Source: Calendula officinalis (taxonomy: Eukaryota; Streptophyta; Magnoliopsida; Asterales; Asteraceae). From it: a stretch of 64,000 nucleotides of DNA. The notes beneath the pieces were generated by a model that saw only the letters and a program-made list of their open reading frames with translations, had not been told where the DNA came from and searched no databases. Positions 9,704-20,825 of the stretch are shown here, piece after piece. The position numbers and the translations under genes were made by a program. Where the stretch lies: the NCBI GenBank assembly GCA_963853835.1, contig OY970829.1:78862901-78926900 (forward strand), given 5' to 3'. The stretch's first letter is position 1; every line of letters starts with the position of its first letter.

Positions 9704-10484
9704 ATGGTCGCGTCGTGAACTTGTGTCTGGCAGCATTAAAGTCGGGATTTGGCTCATTTATTGCCAAGTGAAACCCTAGTTTTTCTCTCTTCGAACTTGT
9801 GAACGATTTTGGGTGTCAAGCATCAATTGGAGTCGATTTCTTCATCAAATCTTGTGATTCTTCACTCCTAGTTGAAGATTTAAGGTATATCTTCAATCCT
9901 TGGTAGTTGTAGCTTTAGATCTATGGGTTTAGAAGCTTGGGGTTGAAACCCTAGTTCTTGGGGTTATAGATTATGGTGATATAAATGTTGTATACACTTA
10001 ATAGATGGTATATTAATAAGGAAATCAAGTGTATGGTTAAGATTTGTAAGAATCTTAAGGGTTGGTTAAACCTAGGGTTTGGTAATCATCATATTTGGGG
10101 GAAATGGATTGATGTGTGTTATCTAGAGATAGATGAACACATTGATAGTAGATTGTGATGTTGATCATTGTATGATCATTGTTTAGGCTTTCGGTGACAT
10201 CTTGGAAAGTCGGTGAAATTGTGAAGCAAGAGCTTTGGTGTCAAGAACACAGTTGGAGCATCTTTGTTGCTAAGGTGAGTACGTGTGGAATTTACTGAGT
10301 ACATAGCCCTGTTAAATAATTTTCATTACTTGTGTTATGGTCTATTTGCTTAATTGTATAGACTAGTAGTTGATAGTTAGTTATACCTATGATAGTATTG
10401 AACTAACTTGAGGATGATGAAAGTGCTAGCAAAGAGCTAGATTTGCATAACCATAGGGTTATGATGAGATTGAGATGATGTGAT

Positions 10485-10851
10485 GATACGGGCTACTCCC
10501 GATCATGAGTTGTGGATTGAGGGGCAGTTGGGCGTATTCCCATCGACTCTTCCACGTTAGTCATGAGATGACACGGGCAACTCCCGGTCATGAGGTGTGG
10601 AGTGAGGGGCAGTTGGGTGAATTCCCATGTGAATTCCCATCGACTCATCCACGTTAGTTATGCGATGTCACGGGATACTCCCGGTCATGAGGTGTGGAGT
10701 GAGGGGCAGTTGGGTGAATTCCCATGTGAATTCCCATCGACTCATCCACGTTAGTTATGCGATGTCACGGGATACTCCCGGTCATGAGGTGTGGAGTGAG
10801 GGGCAGTTGGGGTGAATTCCCATCGACTCATCCACGTTAGTTGTGATTGCT
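10485..10851 (+). repeat. Tandem repeats in the Gypsy 5' LTR
   Basis: There are about four units of roughly 85 to 97 bases, each with ACTCCCGGTCATGAG, GGGGCAGTTGGG, ATTCCCATCGACTC and TCCACGTTAGT. The middle two units are nearly identical and contain an extra GAATTCCCATGT block; the outer ones diverge. The array is repeated at 17223-17589 in the 3' LTR. Confidence 0.85.
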
Positions 10852-11267
10852 AAGTAAGCAAGATTGATAGGGTCACACTAAGGTGACTAGACTGGATAGT
10901 TGGATATATATATGTATATTGATTGGTTATATGAAATGTGACATTCATTTTATTATCGGGTCTAAACCCATGTAGCTCACGAGACGTTTTTGTCTCACGT
11001 ACTCCTTGTTTTGTTTTGCTATGTACTCAGGTTCGGGATCGAAGGTTTAGGTTCGCACGGATAGAGTTGCGGGACCTAGAGTAGAAGAACTTTAGATTGG
11101 ATTTATGCTTAGCTTTGGTTTTGATATATTTTGTAACACCGAACTTTATACTCTGATTCATACCAAAGGTTTTTGTAAATCCATATTTTTGGGATAGTTC
11201 TTCTATCTATGAAAAATGTTTTATTTTGGGCAAATGTTTTGTGTTTAAAATTTGAGGTGTTACAACT

Positions 11268-11280
11268 TGGTATCAGAGCT
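11268..11280 (+). promoter_or_regulatory. Primer binding site (tRNA-iMet) of Gypsy
   Basis: TGGTATCAGAGCT lies three bases after the 5' LTR and is complementary to the 3' end of initiator methionine tRNA. Confidence 0.9.
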
Positions 11281-11512
11281 ATAGTTTAAGTGAATTAGGT
11301 TGGATGACCATCCTAGTCTTAGACTGTAGCATTAGGAATATGAGATTCCTTAAGATCATAGGTTGACCTTGAGACTTTATATTAAGTTTAGGGTTGAACC
11401 TAGGGGACCGAAGAATTTGATATGATTTTGAGTATTGAGTCGTACGCGACTAATGGGTTGTACACAAGGTACTAAATGTTTAATGTCTTTCGTATAGTCT
11501 TGATCGAAAGAA

Positions 11513-14500
11513 ATGGTGAACACTCGTAGAAGTGGGAAAGCCCCGGAGAACCGGGAGGAGGAAGTACCTCCTATTGAGAGGGTGGATGAGCAAGAAAGTC
11601 AACCATCAATGCATCGGGTTGATGAATCGGAGGTCGGAGCTAATAGAACTCCGGTGACCATGGCGGATCTCCAAACTATTATCGACCAAATCAAGGGAAC
11701 GGTGGCCGAGGAAGTGCACCGAATTATTGGAGACCGTGAAAGGTCGGGTGGAGACCGGGAATCCGAGGCTAAGTCGGATGAGAAAACCGGAGGTAGTGGC
11801 ACCGGGGAAGGGAAGTCCTCCACGGGTGGCCAAAGTGATGCAAGGGCTAAGCCCGTTGTGAAAGAAGGGTGTTCGTTTAAATCATTCATGGCTTGTAAGC
11901 CAAATGTGTATTCGGGTAGTTCGGACCCGAAAGTAACCATGAGGTGGATCCGGGAAACCGAGAGGGTGATCGGTAGTAGTAAATGTAAGGATGCCGATAT
12001 GGTGACGTATGCGTCACAATTGCTAAAAGAAGATGCGATGGTTTGGTGGGACATCGTATATGAGACCCTAGGGAGGGAGGTGATTGAGAAGATGTCGTGG
12101 GACGAGTTCACCGCGAGATTGAAAAAGAAATTTTGTCCCGAAAGGGATTTGGAAAAGATGCACGAAAAGTTCGTGACCCTCAAAAAGGGTGATATGTCGG
12201 TGGAGGAATATTCGAGGGAATTCACGGGATTGCTCCCGTTTGTTGCTAAAACCTACTCGGATGAGAGGTTGAGGGTGGTCCGGTATGCTAGTGGGTTACC
12301 GTGGGACTACCAATTGGAGGTGAAGAGGGCGGCTTCTCTAGATGAGGCCATTAGTGCCGCCCGGGGTGTGGAGGAGGTGAATGTGCCACGTGTTGCCGAG
12401 AGGGCCCATGTGGGCGAGAAAAGGAAAGCCGAGAGCGGCTCTAGTTCGTTCAAGAAAGGGAAGTTCACCTCGAGCTTCTCTAAGCAAGGTAGTGTTGGCT
12501 CGTGCAAGAAGTGCGGGAAGACTCATACCGGCGGGTGCCGAGGAGAGTCGAAATCTTGTTTTAATTGTGGAAGGGCGGGGCACATAGCCCGAGATTGTAG
12601 GGCCAAGTCGTTGGCCGATGTTGAATGCTTCTCGTGTCACGAGAAGGGGCACTATAGCAATGTGTGCCCAAAGAAGGGAATCGAGTCGATGGTGTCCACG
12701 GCTCAAAAGAAGGTGGAACCGGCCAAGGTGAAGGGACGATCCTTTCAACTCACCCGAGAGGAGGCGAAGGAGGCACACGATGTGGTGTCAGGTACTCTAT
12801 TCATTAACTCCTTGCCAACTCATATTTTGTTTGATTCGGGTTCTAATTATTCGTTTGTGTCTTATGAGTTCGGTTGTAAATTGAATGTGCCGTCCGAAAT
12901 GTTAGACGAGGTTTATGAAATAGAAGTAGCCGACGGGAAAACGTCTATGGTTGAATGTATTTATAGAAATTGTGAACTAGAGATAGACGGTAGAAAGTTT
13001 AAGGTGGATTTGTTGCCCATGGGAATTAGGGCGTTTGATGTGGTTATTGGTATGGATTGGTTGGGTATGCACCAAGCCAAGATTTTGTGTGGGAAGAAAA
13101 TTGTGTCGATTAGGACACCCGAGAACGAGAAAGTGTATGTATACGGGGAGAAACGACATCACATGCCTAATGTGATTACCGCTATTAAGGCGAGGAAAAG
13201 TATATCAAAAGGTTGTGCATCGTTTATTGCATATGTATTAGATGGTCGGAAAGAAAAGAAGTCGATGGATGATGTCAAAATTATTCGGGATTTCCCCGAG
13301 GTATTTCCCGATGATTTGCCCGGTTTGCCACCGGAGAGACAAGTTGAATTTAAAATTGATTTAGTTCCGGGGGCGACGCCGATTGCCCGTGCTCCCTATC
13401 GTTTAGCTCCCACCGAGATGCGGGAATTGATGACCCAATTGCAAGAATTGTTAGATAAAGGTTTTATTCGTCCGAGTTCGTCACCGTGGGGTGCACCGGT
13501 GTTATTTGTTAAAAAGAAAGACGGTTCGATGAGAATGTGTATTGACTACCGAGAGTTGAATAAGGTAACTATTAAGAACCGTTACCCGTTGCCGAGAATT
13601 GACGACTTATTCGACCAATTGCAAGGTGCTAGTTATTTCTCAAAGATCGATTTGAGGTCGGGTTATCACCAAGTTCGGGTGAAAGAAGGCGATACCGAGA
13701 AGACGGCTTTTCGTACACGTTATGGTCATTATGAATTTCTAGTGATGCCGTTTGGTCTTACCAACGCACCGGCTATTTTTATGGATTTGATGAATCGGGT
13801 TTGTAAACCGTTTCTTGATAAGTTTTTGATCGTGTTTATTGACGACATTTTGATTTATTCAAAAACCGAAGAAGAACACGAAGGTCATTTGAGACTTGTG
13901 TTAGATGTGTTAAAACGGGAGAAGTTGTATGCTAAATTTTCAAAGTGTGAGTTTTGGTTGCGGGAAGTGCAATTCTTAGGTCACGTGGTGACGTGTGATG
14001 GTATTAAGGTTGATCCGTCCAAGATTGAAGCGGTGTCAAATTGGGAGCCTCCGAGGACTCCTACCGAGGTTAGAAGTTTTCTTGGATTAGCCGGTTATTA
14101 CCGAAGATTTATACAAGATTTCTCGAGAATCGCGATTCCACTCACGAAGTTAACGAGAAAAAGTGAGAAGTTTGTGTGGGAAAAGAAGCAAGAAGAGGCG
14201 TTTAAGTTGTTAAAAGAAAAGTTATGTAACGCGCCGATCCTTACGTTACCGGATGGTATGGAAGATTTTGTGGTTTATAGTGATGCTTCGAATCAAGGGC
14301 TCGGTTGTGTGTTGATGCAAAGAGGAAAGGTGATCGCGTATGCCTCGCGACAATTGAAGAATGCGGAATTAAGGTACACAACACACGACTTGGAATTGGC
14401 GGCGATTATTTTTGCCTTGAAGTTGTGGAGGCATTATTTGTATGGCACTCGGTGTACATTGTACACGGATCATAAGAGTTTGCAATATGTGTTTACACAA

Positions 14501-16123
14501 AAAGACCTTAATATGCGACAAAGAAGGTGGATCGAGTTGATTGCCGATTATGATTGTGAGATTGTGTATCATGCGGGGAAGGCGAACGTGGTGGCCGATG
14601 CCTTGAGCCGAAAGGTTTATGAAAATCCGAACCGAGGAATGTTATCACGTATAGAAGTTGTCTCGAGTATTATCGAAAGAATCAAGAATGCCCAACGAGA
14701 AGTTATGGGAAAAGACGAGTTAAGACAAGAACGGTTAGGTAAGAACCAACATTTTCTCGAAAATGCACAAGGGTTGAAGACCGTAGGCGGCCGTATTTGG
14801 GTTCCTAAGTTCGGTGGTATCCGAAAAGAGTTGTTGTATGATGTGCACAAATCGAAGTATTCGATTCACCCGGGAAGTACAAAGACGTATCAAGATATGA
14901 AACGGGTTTATTGGTGGCCCGGAATGAAGGCGAGAGTGGCCAAGTATATCTCTAAGTGTGCCACGTGTGCACAAGTGAAAGCCGAGCATCAAGTACCGTA
15001 TGGGGTAGCTCAATCATTAATTGTACCGGCCGGGAAGTGGGAAGATATAACTATGGATTTCATAGTAGGTTTACCGAAGACGAGTAGAGGTCACGATGCC
15101 ATTTGGGTCATAGTTGACCGGTTGACCAAAAGTGCGTTATTTTTAGCAATTCGGGAAACATTGCCACTTGAGAAGTTGGCTAAGTTGTATGTTGATGAAG
15201 TGGTTCGACTCCACGGGGTTCCGTTATCGATTGTGTCCGATAGAGACGCGAGGTTTACCTCGAGATTTTGGCGGTCATTACAAGAAGAGTTGGGTACAAA
15301 GTTGCGGTTGAGCACGGCTTATCACCCGCAAACCGACGGTCAAAGTGAAAGAACGATTCAAACGGTCGAAGATATGTTGAGATCGTGTGTGTTGGATTTC
15401 GGTGGTAAATGGGATGAACATTTACCGTTAGTCGAGTTCTCGTATAATAATAGCTATCACTCGACTATCAAGATGCCGCCTTACGAGGCGTTGTATGGTA
15501 GAAAATGTAGAACTCCATCTTGTTGGTTGGAAGCGGGAGAGACGAAACTCACGGGTCCCGAGATCGTGAGAGTGACAAATGAAAAGATTGGTATTATTCA
15601 AAACAACATGAAAGTCGCCCAAGATAGACAACGAAGTTATTCGGGCTTAAAGAAAAGACCATACGACTTGGATGTCGGTGATATGGTGATGTTGAAAGTG
15701 TCACCTTGGAAAGGTGTGATGCGTTTTGGTAAAAAGGGAAAGTTAAGTCCAAGGTATGTTGGACCGTTTAAAATATTGAAACGGGTCGGGCTTCAAGCTT
15801 TTAAGTTGGAACTTCCACCCGAACTTCAAGGTGTTCACGATACGTTTCATGTAAGTTATTTAAAGAAGTTCGTGGGTGAAGTTGAAAACATAATTCCGTT
15901 GCAAGAGTTGCGGGTTGATGCCCCGAATCGGTTAATTGAAGAACCCGAAGCAATATTAGAGACAAAGACCAAGAAACTTAGAAATAAAGAGATTGAGTTG
16001 GTGTTGGTCAAGTGGAAGCATTCCCTTGGACCGAACTTGACTTGGGAAGTCAAGGATGAGATTCGGAAAAGATACCCGAACTTCGTGAACTATGATGAGA
16101 TTCCGAGGACGGAATCTTCTTAA
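11513..16123 (+). CDS. Gypsy (chromovirus) gag-pol polyprotein, 1536 aa
   Basis: This is a single intact ORF. Gag has a retrotransposon gag domain around residues 130-280. Two zinc knuckles follow: CFNCGRAGHIARDC near 350 and CFSCHEKGHYSNVC near 375. The aspartic protease has LFDSGSNYSFV near 440. RT runs from about 620 to 800, with FIDDILIYS (catalytic Asp pair) near 777-785. RNase H starts at VVYSDASNQGLGCVL near 920. Integrase has an HHCC finger at about 1115-1155 and DDE motifs in ITMDFIVGLP near 1180, VSDRDARFTSRFW near 1241 and the STAYHPQTDGQSERT segment. A C-terminal chromodomain with ELVLVKWKHSLGPNLTWE lies near 1490-1515. It makes the particle and the enzymes for reverse transcription and insertion; the chromodomain is thought to steer insertion to modified chromatin. 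The ATG was chosen because it opens the ORF after the primer site. Confidence 0.97.
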   Translation: MVNTRRSGKAPENREEEVPPIERVDEQESQPSMHRVDESEVGANRTPVTMADLQTIIDQIKGTVAEEVHRIIGDRERSGGDRESEAKSDEKTGGSGTGEGKSSTGGQSDARAKPVVKEGCSFKSFMACKPNVYSGSSDPKVTMRWIRETERVIGSSKCKDADMVTYASQLLKEDAMVWWDIVYETLGREVIEKMSWDEFTARLKKKFCPERDLEKMHEKFVTLKKGDMSVEEYSREFTGLLPFVAKTYSDERLRVVRYASGLPWDYQLEVKRAASLDEAISAARGVEEVNVPRVAERAHVGEKRKAESGSSSFKKGKFTSSFSKQGSVGSCKKCGKTHTGGCRGESKSCFNCGRAGHIARDCRAKSLADVECFSCHEKGHYSNVCPKKGIESMVSTAQKKVEPAKVKGRSFQLTREEAKEAHDVVSGTLFINSLPTHILFDSGSNYSFVSYEFGCKLNVPSEMLDEVYEIEVADGKTSMVECIYRNCELEIDGRKFKVDLLPMGIRAFDVVIGMDWLGMHQAKILCGKKIVSIRTPENEKVYVYGEKRHHMPNVITAIKARKSISKGCASFIAYVLDGRKEKKSMDDVKIIRDFPEVFPDDLPGLPPERQVEFKIDLVPGATPIARAPYRLAPTEMRELMTQLQELLDKGFIRPSSSPWGAPVLFVKKKDGSMRMCIDYRELNKVTIKNRYPLPRIDDLFDQLQGASYFSKIDLRSGYHQVRVKEGDTEKTAFRTRYGHYEFLVMPFGLTNAPAIFMDLMNRVCKPFLDKFLIVFIDDILIYSKTEEEHEGHLRLVLDVLKREKLYAKFSKCEFWLREVQFLGHVVTCDGIKVDPSKIEAVSNWEPPRTPTEVRSFLGLAGYYRRFIQDFSRIAIPLTKLTRKSEKFVWEKKQEEAFKLLKEKLCNAPILTLPDGMEDFVVYSDASNQGLGCVLMQRGKVIAYASRQLKNAELRYTTHDLELAAIIFALKLWRHYLYGTRCTLYTDHKSLQYVFTQKDLNMRQRRWIELIADYDCEIVYHAGKANVVADALSRKVYENPNRGMLSRIEVVSSIIERIKNAQREVMGKDELRQERLGKNQHFLENAQGLKTVGGRIWVPKFGGIRKELLYDVHKSKYSIHPGSTKTYQDMKRVYWWPGMKARVAKYISKCATCAQVKAEHQVPYGVAQSLIVPAGKWEDITMDFIVGLPKTSRGHDAIWVIVDRLTKSALFLAIRETLPLEKLAKLYVDEVVRLHGVPLSIVSDRDARFTSRFWRSLQEELGTKLRLSTAYHPQTDGQSERTIQTVEDMLRSCVLDFGGKWDEHLPLVEFSYNNSYHSTIKMPPYEALYGRKCRTPSCWLEAGETKLTGPEIVRVTNEKIGIIQNNMKVAQDRQRSYSGLKKRPYDLDVGDMVMLKVSPWKGVMRFGKKGKLSPRYVGPFKILKRVGLQAFKLELPPELQGVHDTFHVSYLKKFVGEVENIIPLQELRVDAPNRLIEEPEAILETKTKKLRNKEIELVLVKWKHSLGPNLTWEVKDEIRKRYPNFVNYDEIPRTESS

Positions 16124-16135
16124 GGGGTAGATAGT

Positions 16136-18002
16136 TGTAACGACCCGAATTTGTAAATAGATAAATTGTATAAAAATATGATAATTATGGATAAATCATA
16201 TAAATTACGTGGGAATTGGTTTCGTGTCGTTTGGACACCGTACGAGAAAGTTACGGGCGAAACCGGGTCGAGACAAGTTGGAAAAAGTGCAGCCTTGCTG
16301 CCATCAGGAGTTCGCGGCGCGAACTATAAGTTCCCGATCGGGAACTTTCTCCAGGGAGTTTGGCCATGTGTCGCTAAGTAGTTCGCGACTAGATAACGAT
16401 CGCTAAGTATGCGTGTAGAAGGAGAGTTCGCGACGCGAACTATGGTCGCGTCGTGAACTTGTGTCTGGCAGCATTAAAGTCGGGATTTGGCTCATTTATT
16501 GCCAAGTGAAACCCTAGTTTTTCTCTCTTCGAACTTGTGAACGATTTTGGGTGTCAAGCATCAATTGGAGTCGATTTCTTCATCAAATCTTGTGATTCTT
16601 CACTCCTAGTTGAAGATTTAAGGTATATCTTCAATCCTTGGTAGTTGTAGCTTTAGATCTATGGGTTTAGAAGCTTGGGGTTGAAACCCTAGTTCTTGGG
16701 GTTATAGATTATGGTGATATAAATGTTGTATACACTTAATAGATGGTATATTAATAAGGAAATCAAGTGTATGGTTAAGATTTGTAAGAATCTTAAGGGT
16801 TGGTTAAACCTAGGGTTTGGTAATCATCATATTTGGGGGAAATGGATTGATGTGTGTTATCTAGAGATAGATGAACACATTGATAGTAGATTGTGATGTT
16901 GATCATTGTATGATCATTGTTTAGGCTTTCGGTGACATCTTGGAAAGTCGGTGAAATTGTGAAGCAAGAGCTTTGGTGTCAAGAACACAGTTGGAGCATC
17001 TTTGTTGCTAAGGTGAGTACGTGTGGAATTTACTGAGTACATAGCCCTGTTAAATAATTTTCATTACTTGTGTTATGGTCTATTTGCTTAATTGTATAGA
17101 CTAGTAGTTGATAGTTAGTTATACCTATGATAGTATTGAACTAACTTGAGGATGATGAAAGTGCTAGCAAAGAGCTAGATTTGCATAACCATAGGGTTAT
17201 GATGAGATTGAGATGATGTGATGATACGGGCTACTCCCGATCATGAGTTGTGGATTGAGGGGCAGTTGGGCGTATTCCCATCGACTCTTCCACGTTAGTC
17301 ATGAGATGACACGGGCAACTCCCGGTCATGAGGTGTGGAGTGAGGGGCAGTTGGGTGAATTCCCATGTGAATTCCCATCGACTCATCCACGTTAGTTATG
17401 CGATGTCACGGGATACTCCCGGTCATGAGGTGTGGAGTGAGGGGCAGTTGGGTGAATTCCCATGTGAATTCCCATCGACTCATCCACGTTAGTTATGCGA
17501 TGTCACGGGATACTCCCGGTCATGAGGTGTGGAGTGAGGGGCAGTTGGGGTGAATTCCCATCGACTCATCCACGTTAGTTGTGATTGCTAAGTAAGCAAG
17601 ATTGATAGGGTCACACTAAGGTGACTAGACTGGATAGTTGGATATATATATGTATATTGATTGGTTATATGAAATGTGACATTCATTTTATTATCGGGTC
17701 TAAACCCATGTAGCTCACGAGACGTTTTTGTCTCACGTACTCCTTGTTTTGTTTTGCTATGTACTCAGGTTCGGGATCGAAGGTTTAGGTTCGCACGGAT
17801 AGAGTTGCGGGACCTAGAGTAGAAGAACTTTAGATTGGATTTATGCTTAGCTTTGGTTTTGATATATTTTGTAACACCGAACTTTATACTCTGATTCATA
17901 CCAAAGGTTTTTGTAAATCCATATTTTTGGGATAGTTCTTCTATCTATGAAAAATGTTTTATTTTGGGCAAATGTTTTGTGTTTAAAATTTGAGGTGTTA
18001 CA
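16136..18002 (+). repeat. Gypsy 3' LTR
   Basis: This 1867-bp copy shows no difference from 9398-11264 by eye, including the palindromes and tandem units. The TGTTG duplication follows at 18003-18007, after which the Copia integrase resumes. Confidence 0.93.
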
Positions 18003-20630
18003 TGTTGCGCAATTTATCTTTTGTTAATAAACATAACTCTGAATTTCCTTGTAATTCGTGTAATGTTTCCAAAATAACTCGAAAACCGTTTGATTCTACT
18101 GTTATACACTCCAATATTCCTTTACACATTATACATTGTGATATATGGGGGCCTGCACCTACTTTGTCTAGAATGGGTTTTCGTTATTTTGTTACATTTA
18201 TAGATGATTATAGTCGATTTGTGTGGTTATATCCCCTGACTCATCGATCTCAGGTTTTTGAAGTGTTTTGTCAATTTAAACTTCAAGTTGAAAACCTGCT
18301 TTCATCTAAGATAAAATTTTTCAATGTGATGGGGCACCAGAATTAACAAAAGGTCCTATGGCCAAGTTTATGATTGATCATGGCATTTTTTATAGAATTT
18401 CTTGTCCATACACACCCCAACAAAATGGGGTTGCGGAACGCAAAAATCGTCATCTATCGGAAGTTGCTCTTTGTTACATCAAGCAAAATTGTCAAAGTAT
18501 TTTTGGGCTGATGCGTTTTCTACTGCAGCATATTTAATAAATAGACTTCCATCTCCGGTACTTAAGCATAAATATCCTTTTCAACTTCTATTTCAGAAAT
18601 CTCCGGATTATACTATTTTGCGTACATTTGGTTGTTTATGTTACCCATTTCTTGGGCATACAAGGGAAGATAAGTTGTCTTCAAAATCACTTCCTTGTAT
18701 CTTTCTAGGATATGCACCGAACTACAAGGGCTATATGTGCTTTGACCCTATTAGTTCAAAAGTACATATTAGTAGGCATGTGACTTTTCATGAAACAACT
18801 TTTCCTCCTACACCTAGCTCTATACCGCCTATTACATCAAGGAAAGTGACTGTTCCTACTTTTATGTTTCCTTCAGTTGATGTGTCAACTTCACCAAGTA
18901 CTATACCAGTTGCATCAAATCCCGTGCCTCCACCACCACTTATTGTTCCAAATCTTGTGCCACCTATCCCGCAAGATGTTCCTAATCCTGTGCCAGCTGT
19001 AGTCCATCCAATGGTCACTAGGTCACGTGACAATACCCGTCAGTCTAAAGTCTTTCCTGATCATGAAGTTTATGTTGCTACATCTCGTATTTTACCAGAG
19101 AAGGAACCCACTACTTTTTCACAAGCAAAGAAATGGTCTCAATGGTGTGATGCCATGCAGGCTGAGTTGTCTGCCTTATATTTAAACAAAACTTGGGTGC
19201 TTGTTCCTTCTCCTCCTGGTGCAAATATTGTTGGTTGCAAATGGGTTTACCGGATCAAACGTAATCCTGATGGTTCTGTTAGTCGTGACAAGGCCCGTTT
19301 GGTTGCAAAAGGATACTCACAAACGGAAGGTATTGATTATACTGATACTTTTAGCCCTGTCGTAAAACCCACAACCATTAGAACCGTACTATCTATTGCT
19401 TATTCCAAAGATTGGGTTATAAGGCAAGTTGATGTTAATAATGCGTTTCTACATGGCGATTTATCTGAAACTGTTTATATGTCTCAGCCTCCTGGTTATG
19501 AAGATGCATCGAACCCTTCTCATGTTTGCTTGCTTCGTAAGGCTTTATACGGACTTAAGCAGGCTCCTCGAGCTTGGTTTGCTAAACTGTCACATGCTTT
19601 AATCAGTTTTGGTTTCAAACGGTGTGTCTCAGATACATCACAGTTTGTAATTCACACTTCGTCAGTGATTTGCTACATTTTGGTTTATGTGGATGATGTG
19701 ATTATCACATGAAGCTCTCCAGATTTTGTCAATGATCTTATCACTAAGTTGAATGCTCAATTTGCTCTAAAGGATCTTGGTCAACTTAGCTATTTTTTAG
19801 GTCTTCAAGCCACTTTTACAAGTGGTTGTTTACACTTAAGCCAGGAAAGATATATCTTGGAGTTGCTTGATCGTACTGGTTTAAAAGATTGCAAATCTTT
19901 GTCTACTCCAATTTCTCCAGGGAAGCAACTATCCAAACATTCAGGAATTCCCTTGACTGATCCCTCTGAATATCGTAGTATAGTGGGTTCGTTGCAATAT
20001 CTAGTGTTGACAAGGCCTGAAATTGCCTCTGTTGTTAGCAAAGTCTCACAATTTATGCATTGCCCCACGGATAGACACTGGATTGCTGTTAAACGTATTT
20101 TACGGTTCTTACGTGGCACCCTCAAATTTGGGCTTGTGATAAAGAAATCAGTGGATTACTCTTTACATGCCTATTCAGATGCCGATTGGGCAGGATGTCC
20201 TGATGATCGCAGGTCTACTACGGGATATGCAGTGTATCTTGGGTGCAATCTCATAAGCTGGAGCTCTAGAAAGCAACAAACTGTTGCTCGTTCAAGTACA
20301 GAGGCTGAATACCGTGCTCTTGCGCATACGGCTGCTGAGATTTGTTGGCTGCAATCTCTTCTTAAAGAGCTGTGTTGTGCATCTGTGTCACCAACATTGT
20401 GGTGTGATAATCTTGGGGCTACATATCTTGCTGCTAATCCTGTTTTTCATCAGCGTACAAAGCACATTGAAATCGATCTTCATTTTATACGGGACATGGT
20501 CTTATCCAAGTTGCTGGCTATTCGTTACATCCACACTTTATTGCAGCCTGCCGATGTGTTCACAAAAGGACTCTCTTCTGTTCGTTTTTCAAATCTTTGG
20601 TCCAAGCTGTGTGTCTCTACCACCCACTAG
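18003..20630 (+). pseudogene. Copia integrase, RT and RNase H, broken
   Basis: It continues the polyprotein interrupted at 9397. The integrase core has HCDIWGPAPT (about 18135) and FIDDYSRFVWLYP; then the frame shifts near 18325 and again near 18470. RT reads well from about 18480: NKTWVLVPSPPG, GCKWVYRIKRNPDGS, RQVDVNNAFLHGDL, and YVDDVIIT at about 19686-19709. A TGA at 19710-19712 then replaces a Gly codon. RNase H resumes in frame, with CDNLGATYLAANPVFH and KHIEIDLHFIRDMV near 20400-20500, ending at 20630. Because the LTRs are nearly identical, these faults were probably present before the copy moved. Confidence 0.88.
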
Positions 20631-20635
20631 CTTGA

Positions 20636-20653
20636 GGGGGGGGGGGGGGGGGG
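20636..20653 (+). promoter_or_regulatory. Polypurine tract, 18 G
   Basis: CTTGA is followed by an unbroken run of 18 G up to the 3' LTR. This is the plus-strand primer position for the Copia element, expanded well beyond the usual short purine tract. Confidence 0.8.
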
Positions 20654-20825
20654 TGATAATGTATATGTGTATTAAGAGAGTGTATTAAGAGAGTTAGTTA
20701 GTTTGTTAAGAGTTTGTTACACTAAGTACTCTAGTATTGCTTTGACTATAAATAGTCACCCCTGATGTACATTGTAGGGTAATCAATACAATACAATATC
20801 ACATTCTCTCTCATAAACTCTTTCA
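20654..20825 (+). repeat. Copia 3' LTR
   Basis: This 172-bp LTR differs from the 5' copy at one base. It ends CTCTTTCA and is followed by TGTAG, the imperfect target duplication. Confidence 0.93.

Larger units (their letters stand above)
9398..11264 (+). repeat. Gypsy 5' LTR
   Basis: This 1867-bp LTR contains three short palindromes near its left end (9571-9587, 9591-9608 and 9687-9703) and about four tandem units at 10485-10851. By eye it matches the 3' LTR at an offset of 6738 bases. Confidence 0.93.
9398..18002 (+). mobile_element. Intact Tekay-type chromodomain Gypsy, nested in Copia
   Basis: The element is 8605 bp long. Its 1867-bp LTRs begin TGTAACG and end GTTACA. The five-base target duplication TGTTG is perfect (9393-9397 and 18003-18007). 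It has a tRNA-iMet primer site, one long gag-pol ORF without stops, and a purine-rich tract (about 16122-16135) before the 3' LTR. The LTRs look identical throughout, so insertion is very recent and later than the Copia insertion. The C-terminal chromodomain and the pol layout place it among chromoviruses, probably Tekay/Del. It has everything needed to be autonomous. Confidence 0.95.
7424..20825 (+). mobile_element. Copia LTR retrotransposon, split by a nested Gypsy
   Basis: The LTRs at 7424-7595 and 20654-20825 are both 172 bp, begin TG, end CA and differ at a single position by eye. Flanking five-mers are TGTAC and TGTAG, one mismatch. A tRNA-iMet primer site follows the left LTR and a G-run polypurine tract precedes the right LTR. 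Domain order is gag, protease, integrase, RT, RNase H, the Copia order. A Gypsy element (9398-18002) sits between protease and integrase. The coding parts carry at least two stop codons, several frameshifts and a changed protease active site, so this copy could move only with help. Confidence 0.93.

Noticed and set aside
10485..10851. Regular repeats resembling an array
   Set aside because: Units of 85-97 bases are direct tandem copies without spacers, inside a eukaryotic LTR; not CRISPR.
11599..12225. A 208-codon minus-strand ORF opposite Gypsy gag
   Set aside because: Shadow of the strong plus-strand ORF; the plus frame has all known domains.
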